This document shows positions 30,244 to 46,982 of a stretch of DNA of 64,000 nt, piece after piece. Both the position numbers and the translations under genes were made by a program. The notes beneath the pieces are model-generated. The model was not told where the DNA came from. It did no database searches and was given only the letters and a program-made list of their open reading frames with translations. Source of the DNA: Pseudoalteromonas sp. OOF1S-7 (GTDB lineage Bacteria > Pseudomonadota > Gammaproteobacteria > Enterobacterales > Alteromonadaceae); assembly GCF_022347765.1 (NCBI RefSeq), contig NZ_JAKRFZ010000009.1, positions 168,712 to 232,711 of the forward strand, written 5' to 3'. The first letter of the stretch is position 1; each line of letters begins with the position of its first letter.

Positions 30244-31347
30244 ATGCAAATTACGATTTCAAGAGAACAGTTTTTAAAACCCTTGATGCAGGTCTCGGGT
30301 GCCATTGAACGAAAACACACACTGCCTATTTTGTCCAATGTATTGGTCGAAGTGAAAAATGGTGTGCTATCGATGACGGGTACCGACTTAGAGATTGAGT
30401 TGGTTGCGAATGTGACACTGGAAGAACAAGTTGCAGACGCCAGTATTACGCTACCAGCAAAAAAATTACTCGATATATGTAAAAGTCTTCCGGATGGTTC
30501 TTTGCTGCAATTGAGCAGTCAGGAACATCAGTTATTACTGACGAGCGGGCAAAGCCGCTTTTCTTTGACCACCCTGGCAGCAGAAGATTTTCCGAATCTT
30601 GAGCAATGGGATGGCGAAGTCGAGTTTCAGATCACCCGACTTGAGTTACGCCAGCTGTTGGAAGCCACCCACTTTTCGATGGCCAACCAGGATGTCCGGT
30701 ATTACCTGAACGGGATGTCTTTTGAGGTTGATAACAGCGAAATTAAAACGGTTGCGACCGATGGACACCGTCTCGCGATAGCGCAGCACCAGTTAGCGGC
30801 ATCGTTGAACACGCAACGTCAGCTGATCATCCCACGCAAGGGCGTGCAAGAAATCATGCGCTTGTTGCCAGCAGACGATGAGCCGTTGACCATTCAGTTT
30901 GGTAGTAATCACATCCGTATTCTGGACCCTGAGTTCACATTGACCAGTAAGCTGGTGGACGGACGTTTCCCTGATTACCGACGGGTGTTGCCTCGTGGTG
31001 GCGATAAGCTGGTGACTGCGAATCGCGAATGGCTACGCAGTGCATTTCAGCGAGTGTCTATTCTGTCGAATGAAAAGTTTCGTGGTGTGCGCCTTAACTT
31101 GTCGAATGGCATGTTGAAGATCAGTGCGAACAATCCGGAGCAGGAACAAGCGGAAGAAACCGTTGAAGTTGAGTACCAGGGCGATGACCTGGAAATCGGG
31201 TTTAACGTGTCTTATTTACTGGATGTATTAAACACCCTGAAAACCGAAGACGTGCAATTTACATTGGCAGACACCAACAGCAGTGCCCTGATTGAAGGGG
31301 CGAGCGACGATTCTGCGATGTACGTTGTTATGCCGATGCGCCTGTAG
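30244..31347 (+). CDS. dnaN: DNA polymerase III beta sliding clamp
   Basis: DnaN (367 residues; E. coli 366) forms the ring that tethers replicative and other polymerases. Features are the start MQITISREQFLKPLMQVSGA, KTVATDGHRLA in the second domain, and the C-terminus YVVMPMRL typical of the clamp's binding pocket. It lies 9 bp after dnaA. Confidence 0.98.
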   Translation: MQITISREQFLKPLMQVSGAIERKHTLPILSNVLVEVKNGVLSMTGTDLEIELVANVTLEEQVADASITLPAKKLLDICKSLPDGSLLQLSSQEHQLLLTSGQSRFSLTTLAAEDFPNLEQWDGEVEFQITRLELRQLLEATHFSMANQDVRYYLNGMSFEVDNSEIKTVATDGHRLAIAQHQLAASLNTQRQLIIPRKGVQEIMRLLPADDEPLTIQFGSNHIRILDPEFTLTSKLVDGRFPDYRRVLPRGGDKLVTANREWLRSAFQRVSILSNEKFRGVRLNLSNGMLKISANNPEQEQAEETVEVEYQGDDLEIGFNVSYLLDVLNTLKTEDVQFTLADTNSSALIEGASDDSAMYVVMPMRL

Positions 31348-31367
31348 TTTTAGGTGTGTGCTCTTAA

Positions 31368-32456
31368 ATGAGTTTAAATCAAATTAGCCTCAATAACTTT
31401 CGCAATATTGAGGCTCTTTCTTTTTCACCAAGCGATCAGATCAATATCATTCTCGGTGAAAATGGCAGCGGAAAAACCAGCCTGCTCGAAGCCATCTATT
31501 TCCTGTCTAACGGGCGCTCATTCCGAACCAACAAACATAAGCTCATGATCCGTCATGAGCAGACCAAGTGCGTTGTGCATGGTAAAAAGCAACTGCACAG
31601 TTTGTCGATCCCCATCGGCATCAGCAAAGATTTGCAAGGTGAGACTCAGCTCAGGATCCAGGGTCAGTCTAGTCGTAAAATTGCCGAACTTGCACAAATC
31701 CTGCCGACGCAAGTGATCACACCAGAGAGTTATGAGTTGTTTTTTGGCGGGCCAAAAGAGCGAAGAAAGTTTCTCGATTTGGGTGTGTTCCACGTGGAAC
31801 ATCAGTTTTATAGTGTCTGGAAAGACTTCAATAAAGTACTCAAACAGCGCAACGCATTGCTCAAGAGTAAGCCCGTTCAGTACCAGCTTCAGATACGCAC
31901 CTGGGACCGAGAATTTGTCCGCCTAGCGGAACAAATAAATATGTTCAGAAAGGCGTATATAAGTAGGTTTGAGCGGCATTTTTTTGATAAGATAGGGGTC
32001 ATAAGCCCCATCTTTAAAGGCCTTGAAATGCGCTATGACGCAGGCTGGAAAGGGGACTTGGCCGAGGTGCTAAATGCCCAGCTAGAGCGGGATAGCAAGC
32101 TTGGCTATACAACTAAGGGACCGCATAAAGCCGACTTTAATTTTTATGCAAATGGTCACGGCGTTGAAAATATACTGTCTCGGGGTCAGTTAAAGTTAAC
32201 CCTCTATGCGTTAAAAATCGCACAGAATAATTTGATTGAGGCCGAGACCGAGAAGCAATCCATATTGCTGATCGATGATTTACCTTCGGAGTTAAGCCAG
32301 GATACGATGCTCAGCATCGCGCACTTACTTGCAGAATGTCAGTCACAGCTGTTTATTACTGCAATAAACTCCGAAAGTATCCAGGCCATTGTGGAACCCA
32401 TGAAACGAAATGTTGAGATGTTCCACGTGGAACATGGCCGCTTAATAACAAAATAA
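31368..32456 (+). CDS. recF: DNA replication and repair protein RecF
   Basis: RecF (362 residues) is an SMC-like ATPase that loads RecA with RecO and RecR. Walker A is GENGSGKTS near 29-37, the signature motif LSRGQLKLT lies near 268, and Walker B is ILLIDDLPSEL. It lies 20 bp after dnaN and 12 bp before the gyrB ATG. Two parS palindromes are embedded in the frame (31786 and 32419), both read as Phe-His-Val-Glu-His. Confidence 0.98.
   Translation: MSLNQISLNNFRNIEALSFSPSDQINIILGENGSGKTSLLEAIYFLSNGRSFRTNKHKLMIRHEQTKCVVHGKKQLHSLSIPIGISKDLQGETQLRIQGQSSRKIAELAQILPTQVITPESYELFFGGPKERRKFLDLGVFHVEHQFYSVWKDFNKVLKQRNALLKSKPVQYQLQIRTWDREFVRLAEQINMFRKAYISRFERHFFDKIGVISPIFKGLEMRYDAGWKGDLAEVLNAQLERDSKLGYTTKGPHKADFNFYANGHGVENILSRGQLKLTLYALKIAQNNLIEAETEKQSILLIDDLPSELSQDTMLSIAHLLAECQSQLFITAINSESIQAIVEPMKRNVEMFHVEHGRLITK
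31786..31801. other. parS centromere-like site 1
   Basis: TGTTCCACGTGGAACA is a perfect 16-bp palindrome matching the bacterial parS consensus, in the variant common in Pseudomonas. It is about 18 kb from parAB and 15 kb from oriC, within the distance where ParB loading sites are normally found. Confidence 0.93.
32419..32434. other. parS centromere-like site 2
   Basis: A second, identical TGTTCCACGTGGAACA palindrome lies 633 bp after the first and near the 3' end of recF. Confidence 0.93.
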
Positions 32457-34892
<2,436 letters not shown>

Positions 34893-34920
34893 ACAAGTTA
34901 CGACTTGTCACTAATCCACA

Positions 34921-34948
34921 AAAAGCCACTCCACTGCGAGTGGCTTTT
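34921..34948. terminator. Terminator after gyrB
   Basis: Perfect 10-bp arms AAAAGCCACT and AGTGGCTTTT (34921-34930, 34939-34948) flank an 8-base loop, followed by more T. A smaller hairpin ACAAGT-tacg-ACTTGT (34893-34908) precedes it. Confidence 0.88.
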
Positions 34949-35065
34949 TACGTTATACGCTCTGTCACTGAGTAGGGTTTGAGTTGCTAAGGAAATGGCA
35001 CAAAATTAAGGGGCTGAGCAACTCACCGGTGAGTGCATTTTTACGCGCTTTTTTAGTGATAACGC

Positions 35066-35094
35066 TTAAAACAGCGCGGCGCTCGCGGTATACT
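35066..35094 (+). promoter_or_regulatory. Candidate promoter of glyQS
   Basis: TTAAAA (35066-35071), 17 bp, TATACT (35089-35094) lie about 90 bp before glyQ. A 14-bp palindrome ACTCACCGGTGAGT (35021-35034) lies upstream. Confidence 0.5.
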
Positions 35095-35184
35095 GAGCAT
35101 AATTTTCAGACATTATTAGCCCAAACTGGCCCGCAGTGATTCGGCCAAACTGGGTTCCATGTACCATACAAAAATAAGCCAACT

Positions 35185-36084
35185 ATGCAAAAATACGATA
35201 TCAAAACCTTCCAAGGGTTGATCCTGGCTTTACAGGACTATTGGGCGCAGCAAGGCTGTGTGATCGCGCAGCCACTGGATATGGAAGTGGGTGCGGGGAC
35301 GTTTCATCCTCTGACTTTCCTAAAGTCAATTGGCCCGGAGCCAATGTCGAGCGCGTATGTACAACCTTGTCGCCGTCCGACCGATGGTCGTTACGGTGAA
35401 AACCCAAACCGTCTGCAACACTATTATCAGTTCCAGGTGGTACTGAAGCCATCGCCTGAAAACATTCAGGAGCTGTACCTTGGCTCACTGGAAGCACTAG
35501 GTATCGACACCCTGACTCATGAAGTGCGTTTCGTTGAAGACAACTGGGAATCACCTACGCTGGGTGCCTGGGGTCTGGGCTGGGAGGTCTGGCTTAACGG
35601 GATGGAAGTGACTCAGTTCACTTACTTCCAGCAGGTTGGTGGCCTGGAATGCTCGCCGGTTACGGGTGAGATCACCTATGGTTTAGAGCGACTGGCCATG
35701 TATATACAAGGTGTTGATAGCATCTATGATTTGATCTGGACCGACGGTCCTATGGGTCGTGTGACTTATGGTGACGTGTTCCACCAAAACGAAGTAGAGC
35801 AGTCGACTTACAACTTTGAACATGCGGATGTGGATGCGTTGTTCAGGCAGTTCGATCAGTGTGAACTGGAAAGCCAGAAGCTGATCGAAGCGGGATTACC
35901 TTTACCAGCTTACGAGCAGGTGATGAAAGCATCGCATGCCTTCAACCTGTTGGATGCGCGTCATGCGATTTCTGTTACAGAACGTCAGCGTTATATTTTA
36001 CGCGTGCGTGCGCTGTCTAAGGCGTGTGCCCAGGCTTATTATGAGGCCCGTGAGGCACTCGGATTCCCGCTTTGTAAGGATTAA
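35185..36084 (+). CDS. glyQ: Glycyl-tRNA synthetase alpha subunit
   Basis: The alpha subunit (299 residues; E. coli 303) of the tetrameric bacterial enzyme charges tRNA-Gly. It begins [20 protein letters not shown], has the class II motifs [18 protein letters not shown] and [13 protein letters not shown], and ends in a helical domain. It is followed by glyS after 2 bp, so the two are translated from one message. Confidence 0.98.
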   Translation: MQKYDIKTFQGLILALQDYWAQQGCVIAQPLDMEVGAGTFHPLTFLKSIGPEPMSSAYVQPCRRPTDGRYGENPNRLQHYYQFQVVLKPSPENIQELYLGSLEALGIDTLTHEVRFVEDNWESPTLGAWGLGWEVWLNGMEVTQFTYFQQVGGLECSPVTGEITYGLERLAMYIQGVDSIYDLIWTDGPMGRVTYGDVFHQNEVEQSTYNFEHADVDALFRQFDQCELESQKLIEAGLPLPAYEQVMKASHAFNLLDARHAISVTERQRYILRVRALSKACAQAYYEAREALGFPLCKD

Positions 36085-36086
36085 TC

Positions 36087-38156
36087 ATGACCACAGAAAA
36101 TCTATTAGTTGAAATTGGTACTGAAGAGTTACCACCAAAAGCCTTACGTAAGCTGGCAGAATCATTTGCCGAGAATATGCAGGCGGAACTGACCGGCCTT
36201 GAGCTGGCATTTGAAGACATTAGCTGGTACGCGTCACCACGTCGCCTGGGTCTAAAAGTAGCGAACTTGCAAACCCAGCAACAGGACAAAGTGGTTGAGA
36301 AGCGTGGCCCGGCAACCAAAGCCGCATTCGATGCGGATGGTAATCCGACTAAAGCAGCAATGGGCTGGGCGCGTGGCTGTGGTATTGAAGTATCAGAAGC
36401 TGAAACTCTGGAAACGGACAAAGGAGCCTGGTTGCTACACCGCGCAACCGTAGCCGGTCAGCAGGCGAGTGCTTTGTTGTCTGATGCCATTGCTAAGTCA
36501 CTGGCTAAACTGCCTATCCCAAAACCCATGCGCTGGGGTGCCAACAAAACGCAATTTATCCGTCCGGTACACACCGTGGCTGCGTTACTCGGCAGTGACG
36601 TTGTTGCAGGCGAAGTATTAGGTAAAACCATTTCAAACCAGCTTCAGGGTCACCGTTTTCACCATCCTGAACGGGTCAGCATTAACCACGCTGATGACGC
36701 ATTTGAGACCCTCAAAGGGGCGTATGTTATAGCCGACTACGAAGCCCGTAAGGCACTCATTCGTGAGCAGATCAACGCAGAGGCTGACAAGCTGGGCGCG
36801 GTTGTGGCGATGGATGAAGACCTGCTGGAAGAAGTGACGGCATTGGTTGAGTGGCCGGTAACTTTGGTGGCCTCGTTTGAGGAAGAATTCCTGTCAGTCC
36901 CTGCTGAAGCGCTGATCTACACCATGAAAGACGATCAGAAATACTTCCCGCTGCTGGATCAGTCGGGCAAGTTAATCAACAAATTCCTGTTCGTATCTAA
37001 CATCGAAAGTAAAGATCCGAGCGTGGTGATCTCAGGTAACGAGAAGGTGGTTCGTCCGCGTCTGGCGGATGCGCAGTTCTTCTTTGAAACCGATAAGAAG
37101 AAAACCCTGGAGAGCCGCCTGGAGTCACTGGGCACGGTATTGTTCCAAAAACAGCTGGGTACGTTAAAAGACAAGTCTGAGCGTATTGCTGCTTTGGCTG
37201 GTTTTATTGCTGAGCAATTGGGTGCCGACAAAGCGCTGGCTGAGCGTGCCGGTTTGTTGAGTAAAACCGATCTGATGACCGAAATGGTTATGGAGTTCAC
37301 CGATGTACAGGGCGTGATGGGCATGCACTATGCACGTATTGACGGTGAAGCTGAAGAGGTTGCTGTCGCGCAGAATGAACAATATATGCCGCGTTTTGCG
37401 GGTGATGCTTTGCCGTCAAACCCAATCAGTTGTGCGGTCGCACTGGCGGATAAGTTTGATACTCTGGTGGGTATTTTTGGTATTGGTCAGACGCCAAAAG
37501 GCGATAAAGATCCGTTTGCCCTGCGTCGTGCTGCCATTGGCGCATTGCGTATCATGGTTGAGAAAGAGCTCGAGCTGGACATTCATGCGCTGGTCGAGAA
37601 ATCGCGCACACTGTTCGGTGATAAGCTCACTAACGACAATGTGGCCGAAGAGGTGTTTGAGTTTATGCTGGGTCGTTTCCGTGCCTGGTATCAGGATGAA
37701 GGCATTGCTGTGGATGTGATCCAGGCCGTACTGGCGCGTCGTCCTTCTCAGCCGGTAGACTTCGACCGTCGCGTGAAAGCCGTGAGTCACTTCAGAACGC
37801 TGGAGCAGGCAGACGCACTGGCTGCGGCAAATAAGCGCGTTAACAACATTCTGGCGAAGAATAACGTCACCAGCGACGCTGAAGTAAATACGGCCTTGTT
37901 GTCTGAAATGGCGGAACAGCAGCTGGCCCAGGAAGTAGCAGCACTGACAGTTGAGCTTGCACCGGTTTATGCGCAAGGGGATTACCAGCAAGCACTGACG
38001 CGTCTGGCAAGCCTGCGTGAAGCAGTAGACAACTTCTTTGATAACGTCATGGTCATGGCAGATGACGAAGCGGTTAAGCAAAACCGCCTCGCACTGCTTA
38101 GCCAGCTGAGCCGTTTGTTCCTCAACACAGCGGACATCTCTGTCTTACAAAACTAA
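36087..38156 (+). CDS. glyS: Glycyl-tRNA synthetase beta subunit
   Basis: The beta subunit (689 residues; E. coli 689) binds and edits tRNA-Gly. It begins [21 protein letters not shown], has [17 protein letters not shown], and the HD-type segment [15 protein letters not shown] ([11 protein letters not shown]) in the middle, with the anticodon-binding domain near the end. It has no catalytic class II motifs itself and needs GlyQ. Confidence 0.98.
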   Translation: MTTENLLVEIGTEELPPKALRKLAESFAENMQAELTGLELAFEDISWYASPRRLGLKVANLQTQQQDKVVEKRGPATKAAFDADGNPTKAAMGWARGCGIEVSEAETLETDKGAWLLHRATVAGQQASALLSDAIAKSLAKLPIPKPMRWGANKTQFIRPVHTVAALLGSDVVAGEVLGKTISNQLQGHRFHHPERVSINHADDAFETLKGAYVIADYEARKALIREQINAEADKLGAVVAMDEDLLEEVTALVEWPVTLVASFEEEFLSVPAEALIYTMKDDQKYFPLLDQSGKLINKFLFVSNIESKDPSVVISGNEKVVRPRLADAQFFFETDKKKTLESRLESLGTVLFQKQLGTLKDKSERIAALAGFIAEQLGADKALAERAGLLSKTDLMTEMVMEFTDVQGVMGMHYARIDGEAEEVAVAQNEQYMPRFAGDALPSNPISCAVALADKFDTLVGIFGIGQTPKGDKDPFALRRAAIGALRIMVEKELELDIHALVEKSRTLFGDKLTNDNVAEEVFEFMLGRFRAWYQDEGIAVDVIQAVLARRPSQPVDFDRRVKAVSHFRTLEQADALAAANKRVNNILAKNNVTSDAEVNTALLSEMAEQQLAQEVAALTVELAPVYAQGDYQQALTRLASLREAVDNFFDNVMVMADDEAVKQNRLALLSQLSRLFLNTADISVLQN

Positions 38157-38174
38157 GACAGCCAATCTTAAAAC

Positions 38175-38206
38175 AAGCCAGCATTCGTGCTGGCTTTTAT
38201 TTTTGT
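38175..38206 (+). terminator. Terminator after glyS
   Basis: Perfect 9-bp arms AAGCCAGCA and TGCTGGCTT (38175-38183, 38188-38196) around a TTCG tetraloop, followed by a T-rich run. Confidence 0.9.
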
Positions 38207-38220
38207 GATCGGGATTAACA

Positions 38221-38682
38221 ATGAAACAGCACATCTTTGCTTTGATAGCAGCACTGGGTTTGAGCGCCTGTACCACTGCACCGGGTAAGCCCACTAACGG
38301 CGAGATTGAGCAGCAGGTACAAAATGGTCATGCAGCGGTAAACTCGCTGGACAGACCCATGTATTTACGCGGCGATTTTACTTTATGGGATGCCGATGAA
38401 GTCTATCGGTTAAAGCAAACTCAGACAGGGTTGTACGGTGTCCGGGTGCGTTTTATGAGTCCGGGTAAAGTCTATGAATTTAAAATTGCCGACGCAAAGT
38501 GGACACCAGGTTACAACTGTGGTTTTCGTTATGATGGCAAGGTCAGCCTGGGTAAACCGCTGGCAGCAGACTGTGATACGGTGTACAACTATTTTGGCTT
38601 TATGCCGGACAGAAAAGGCTGGTACCGGATTGCACTGGACTTAAGAAGCGATGTCCCCCAGCTGATTGTGCAGCGCGATTAA
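38221..38682 (+). CDS. Small lipoprotein, carbohydrate-binding-module-like
   Basis: This 153-residue protein has a type II signal peptide with LSAC (Cys17). The mature part contains YLRGDFTLWDADEVYRLKQ and YEFKIADAKWTPGYNCGF, a pattern reminiscent of the beta-sandwich next to pullulanase-type enzymes (CBM48/PUD-like); that resemblance is from memory. Two further Cys (near 101 and 120) may form a disulfide. It is a single gene on its own, in front of convergent tusA. No function is assigned. Confidence 0.65.
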   Translation: MKQHIFALIAALGLSACTTAPGKPTNGEIEQQVQNGHAAVNSLDRPMYLRGDFTLWDADEVYRLKQTQTGLYGVRVRFMSPGKVYEFKIADAKWTPGYNCGFRYDGKVSLGKPLAADCDTVYNYFGFMPDRKGWYRIALDLRSDVPQLIVQRD

Positions 38683-38749
38683 GCGCAACCCTTCGCATTT
38701 AGATGCCTGCATTCGAATGCCCGATCCTATGTAGTCCGTAAATTGATAG

Positions 38750-38774
38750 AGCTGGTGGGGCTGTTGCACCAGCT
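38750..38774. terminator. Hairpin between convergent lipoprotein gene and tusA
   Basis: AGCTGGTG and CACCAGCT form an 8-bp stem with a 9-base loop, followed by a short T-run, just before the tusA stop on the minus strand. Confidence 0.4.
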
Positions 38775-38780
38775 TTGCAG

Positions 38781-39020
38781 TTATTTGCCTTTTTTCACCA
38801 GATAGCGATAAGGGACGCTATCCACTTCTTTCGCCACCAGAGTGTGATCCATAAACTCACAGAAACTGGGAATATCCCGGGTGGTAGACGGGTCGTCTGC
38901 CAGGATCAACAGGGTTTCACCGTCCTGCATTTTTCTTACCTTACCACGGATCATCATCACGGGTTCAGGACAACGCAAGCCAATCGCATCGAGAGTGTGG
39001 TCAGTGTTGTCAAAGTTCAT
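38781..39020 (-). CDS. tusA: Sulfur carrier protein TusA
   Basis: This 79-residue TusA-family protein passes sulfur from a cysteine desulfurase into tRNA 2-thiouridine or other sulfur acceptors. The motif [13 protein letters not shown] has the persulfide Cys17 of the C-P-x-P signature. Length fits the family (E. coli 81). It is monocistronic here, upstream of the fadBA operon end. Confidence 0.93.
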   Translation of the reverse strand: MNFDNTDHTLDAIGLRCPEPVMMIRGKVRKMQDGETLLILADDPSTTRDIPSFCEFMDHTLVAKEVDSVPYRYLVKKGK

Positions 39021-39101
39021 GGCGGTACCCTTTAAAAATAAAGCGCCTATTCTAGCGCGCCTGAAGTGACAAATAAATATGCAAGTTCAGATACCCGATC
39101 A

Positions 39102-39136
39102 CGAAAAAAGGCAAGCTGCACGAAGCAGCTTGCCTT
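39102..39136 (-). terminator. Terminator of the fadBA operon
   Basis: On the minus strand a perfect 12-bp stem (39108-39119 with 39125-39136) and 5-base loop are followed by six T. It is 39 bp after the fadA stop. Confidence 0.9.
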
Positions 39137-39174
39137 GGTCACCAAGTTAAAACGGTTAGGGAATCAGGTGCGGG

Positions 39175-42508
<3,334 letters not shown>

Positions 42509-42530
42509 ACATGTTCTCCCGTGTTTTTAC

Positions 42531-42545
42531 ACTGGTACGATGAGT
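42531..42545. promoter_or_regulatory. Candidate FadR operator upstream of fadB
   Basis: ACTGGTACGATGAGT has the half-site pattern of FadR operators (E. coli fadB: CTGGTACGACCAG). It lies 23 bp upstream of the fadB ATG, in the gap 42509-42865, which otherwise shows no gene. Acyl-CoA-responsive repression of fadBA is therefore plausible. This rests on one imperfect palindrome. Confidence 0.45.
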
Positions 42546-42865
42546 TGTCATTTCATCCAGTGTGGCGTCTTTAAAAGAAAATTGCAATGAAAAATTTACC
42601 GCAGGTTTACTGCAAAGGGTCAGGCACAATGCTAAGGTGGTTTGGCTGAATATTTTCCGGATGACAGGTTCATCCGGGCGTTAAGCCTCGGGCAAGTTGC
42701 CACACAATAGTCTGGTGTGAAACACAGGGCTGTTCAGTGTGCACACAGTGCGCCCGGGCAGGGAACTCAGAGAAAGGAAGGTGTTTTGGAGTGGGCCTTA
42801 TTTTCACGCATTTTAAACACCCCGGAACATTGACTGCCAATCAAGAGAATGAAAGTTAAAGCACT

Positions 42866-44767
42866 ATGAAATTATGGTTTAGTCGTATTGCTGCCACCTG
42901 CCTTGCGGTGTGCAGTGGTGCCTGGAGTCACCTGGGTCAGGCCGCTGACCCACATCAGGCGTTTAAAGATGCAGAGCGGGTGGCCTGGAGTGGCAACCAT
43001 CAGGCCTTTAAGCGCTCGCTTGCCGAGCTCGATCACCCGCTCAAGCCTTATGTCGAGGCGACTTTTTATAAACGCCACCCCAAACTTAAATATCAGGACG
43101 AGATAGGGCGCTTTTTGTCTGTATACGATCATACGCCGCTGGACTGGATGGTACGTAAAAGCTGGCTGGATTACCTCAAGCGGCGCAATAAAAAAGCTTT
43201 GTTTATTGAGCACTATCAGGACACCAGTAATGCACAGCTGAAGTGCACCTATTTGCAGTTCCAGCTGGACCTGGGCGCGCCGGAAAAAGCCATTCTGGAT
43301 CAGGTGGAGTCGTTGTGGGTGGTCGGCAAGTCACAGCCAAAAGCCTGCGACAAGTTGTTTAGCCAGTGGCAAAAAGCCGGGTATCGGACACAAGCGCTGG
43401 TGTGGCAAAGGATCACCCATGCCGCGCAGGGCGGCCAGGCCTCGTTGCTGAAGTATTTAAAAACCCTGTTACCGCGTAACGAAGCCTATCTGGCCGATCT
43501 GTATCTTAAGGTGCGTCGCGATCCCAGCGCCGCAGCCGGGTTATACCGATATAAGAAGCGTACTGCCAAAGAGGCGGAAATTGCCGTATATGGCGTACGG
43601 CGGTTGATCTGGCGCGATCCTAAACTGGCGTTGCGGGCCTGGGACAAGTTGCAGGCAATGTTCACCTTTAGTCAGGCGCAACAAGATAGCGTGGCCTATC
43701 GTTTTGCCCTGGCGCTGGCCTCCAAGGGCCATGAGCAGGCCAAGTTCTGGCTGAATAAAGTGCCTCAGGAGTTACAGGATAAAAAGCTGCGTCAGTGGCT
43801 GATGAGCAATATGCTCAAAGAGCAGGACTGGGAAGGCATCGCGGTGCTGTTCACCGGCATGGACAACCTCAGTCATGGTCAAAAATACTGGCTGGGTTAC
43901 AGCTATGCCAAACGTGATCAGATGGACAAAGCGCAGGCGCTGTGGCGCCAGATTGCGCCGGAGCGCGACTACTATGGCTTTCTGGCGGCTGCGCGGCTGG
44001 GGTTACCAGCGCAACTCAATGCTGAGCCACTCAATGTGCCACCCAGTATCGTGGCTAAGGTTTCTGAAGCGCCGGGATTTAAGCGCGCTAAAGCTTTATA
44101 TGAGCTGGAGCGCTTTACCGCTGCGCGGCGTGAGTGGAACTATCTGACTAATACTTCCAGTACTGCGGAAAAGCTGGCGGCCTCTGTGCTGGCCGCAGAT
44201 CTCGACTGGTATGACAGCACCATTTATACCCTGGCACAAATCAAAGCCTGGAATTACGTTGATCTGCGTTTTCCGATGGCATTCGATGACCTGTTTGTGC
44301 GCTACAGTGAGCGTAATGACGTGGATCTGGCGTGGAGCTTTGCGATCGCCCGCAGAGAAAGTTCGTTCGCCCCGGATGCCCGCTCGCATGCGGATGCTTA
44401 CGGGTTGATGCAGCTCCTGCCTAGTACCGCTAAGTATGTGGCTAAATCCAGGGTTTCTAAGCGCCAGTTGATGAAGCCGGCGACGAATATTCGCCTGGGT
44501 ACCGATTATCTCGATTACCTTAAAGGTAAGAACAAGGGCAATGAGATCCTCGCCACGGCGTCGTATAATGCCGGCTTTCATCGGGTAAAGCGTTGGATCC
44601 CACAAGAGGCCATGCCAGCGGAATTGTGGATAGAATTGATCCCCTACCGGGAAACCCGCGATTACGTGAAAAATGTGATGGCGTATCGCCAGGTCTACCA
44701 CACTAAACTAGGGCGCGATGGCAATATCCTTGCGGGGATCCTGGATATGCAGATCGGGGGTAAATAA
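42866..44767 (+). CDS. slt: Soluble lytic murein transglycosylase
   Basis: This 633-residue periplasmic enzyme cleaves peptidoglycan between MurNAc and GlcNAc, forming 1,6-anhydro ends. It has a signal peptide (1-27), a long helical superhelical ring (to about 470) and a C-terminal lysozyme-like domain. The catalytic Glu498 is in ARRESSFAPDARSHADAYGL, with MQLLPSTA and ATASYNAG as further family motifs. The gene stands alone. Confidence 0.95.
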   Translation: MKLWFSRIAATCLAVCSGAWSHLGQAADPHQAFKDAERVAWSGNHQAFKRSLAELDHPLKPYVEATFYKRHPKLKYQDEIGRFLSVYDHTPLDWMVRKSWLDYLKRRNKKALFIEHYQDTSNAQLKCTYLQFQLDLGAPEKAILDQVESLWVVGKSQPKACDKLFSQWQKAGYRTQALVWQRITHAAQGGQASLLKYLKTLLPRNEAYLADLYLKVRRDPSAAAGLYRYKKRTAKEAEIAVYGVRRLIWRDPKLALRAWDKLQAMFTFSQAQQDSVAYRFALALASKGHEQAKFWLNKVPQELQDKKLRQWLMSNMLKEQDWEGIAVLFTGMDNLSHGQKYWLGYSYAKRDQMDKAQALWRQIAPERDYYGFLAAARLGLPAQLNAEPLNVPPSIVAKVSEAPGFKRAKALYELERFTAARREWNYLTNTSSTAEKLAASVLAADLDWYDSTIYTLAQIKAWNYVDLRFPMAFDDLFVRYSERNDVDLAWSFAIARRESSFAPDARSHADAYGLMQLLPSTAKYVAKSRVSKRQLMKPATNIRLGTDYLDYLKGKNKGNEILATASYNAGFHRVKRWIPQEAMPAELWIELIPYRETRDYVKNVMAYRQVYHTKLGRDGNILAGILDMQIGGK

Positions 44768-44878
44768 GAGGGCGATTTGTTGGTCTGTCTCGCGATAGCG
44801 AGGCTGGCCGTGGGCGGCTTTACTTCTTCAAACCGGTAGCGCTATGTTAGACTCAGTCACAAGCGAATTAAATAATAG

Positions 44879-46216
<1,338 letters not shown>

Positions 46217-46289
46217 GCTTTGCCCCGCACCAAACTGAACTATGTTAAACTGGGAGCCAAGTGCTCCCTGTGTTGTTTGTAGAATACCC

Positions 46290-46907
46290 ATGTCTGAATA
46301 CGCCATTCCCAGCAGTTCTATTTCCCATCACGAAGAAATCAAAAAAAGCACCTTTATTGTGCATATTGCCCATACGCCGACAATCGCTGATGCCAAGGCG
46401 TTTATTCGGGCTATTAACGAGCAGTATCCGGATGCGCGACACAACTGCTGGGCCCATATCGCCGGTGCGCCGGGCGGCAGCCATGTACTGGGCTTTTCGG
46501 ATGACGGGGAACCCAATGGGACGGCAGGTAAGCCGATGCTGAACGTACTACTTGGCTCCGGGCTGGGGGAGATCACCGCGGTCACAACCCGTTACTTTGG
46601 TGGCATTAAGCTGGGCACGGGCGGCCTGGTTCGCGCTTACGGTGGGACGCTGAACAATGCGCTGTCCTTACTGCCAACGCAAATTAGGATCCCGGCGAGT
46701 ACGCTGACAGGCGAGTCGGACTATGCACTGCAGGGGAGCATAGAGCAGCACCTCAGTAGCCAGTTCACCGTGCTTAATATCGATAAGCAGTATGGCGCGA
46801 CTATTCGCTGGGAAATTGAACTCGACAGCAGAGAGGTTACAACGGCGATTGAGTCTGTATTCGATCTCACTCACGGTGCAGTCTCGCTGACGCTCAAACA
46901 GCCCTGA
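46290..46907 (+). CDS. YigZ/IMPACT-family protein
   Basis: I use the ATG at 46290 (205 residues), as the longer frame adds unrelated residues. The N-terminal UPF0029/IMPACT domain has NCWAHIAGAPGGSHVLGFSDDGEPNGTAG (given here by its key residues Trp, Gly-Gly and Asp-Asp-Gly-Glu-Pro) and TTRYFGGIKLGTGGLVRAY. A second EF-G domain IV-like part follows. The family is linked to translation, but its molecular role in bacteria is not settled. It lies between pepQ and trkH, as E. coli yigZ does. Confidence 0.92.
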   Translation: MSEYAIPSSSISHHEEIKKSTFIVHIAHTPTIADAKAFIRAINEQYPDARHNCWAHIAGAPGGSHVLGFSDDGEPNGTAGKPMLNVLLGSGLGEITAVTTRYFGGIKLGTGGLVRAYGGTLNNALSLLPTQIRIPASTLTGESDYALQGSIEQHLSSQFTVLNIDKQYGATIRWEIELDSREVTTAIESVFDLTHGAVSLTLKQP

Positions 46908-46982
46908 ACGGGTTTCGCGGTTTACTAACAGAGTGATGTAGTAGACAATCGGGTGTAATTACAATAACTCGCGAATCGCGCT

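Noticed and set aside
34981..35036. Alternative hairpins GAGTTGCT/AGCAACTC and ACTCACCGGTGAGT that could form a glyQS attenuator
   Set aside because: The best glyQS promoter (35066-35094) lies downstream, so these hairpins would not be in its message. They are more likely linked to gyrB termination or an operator.
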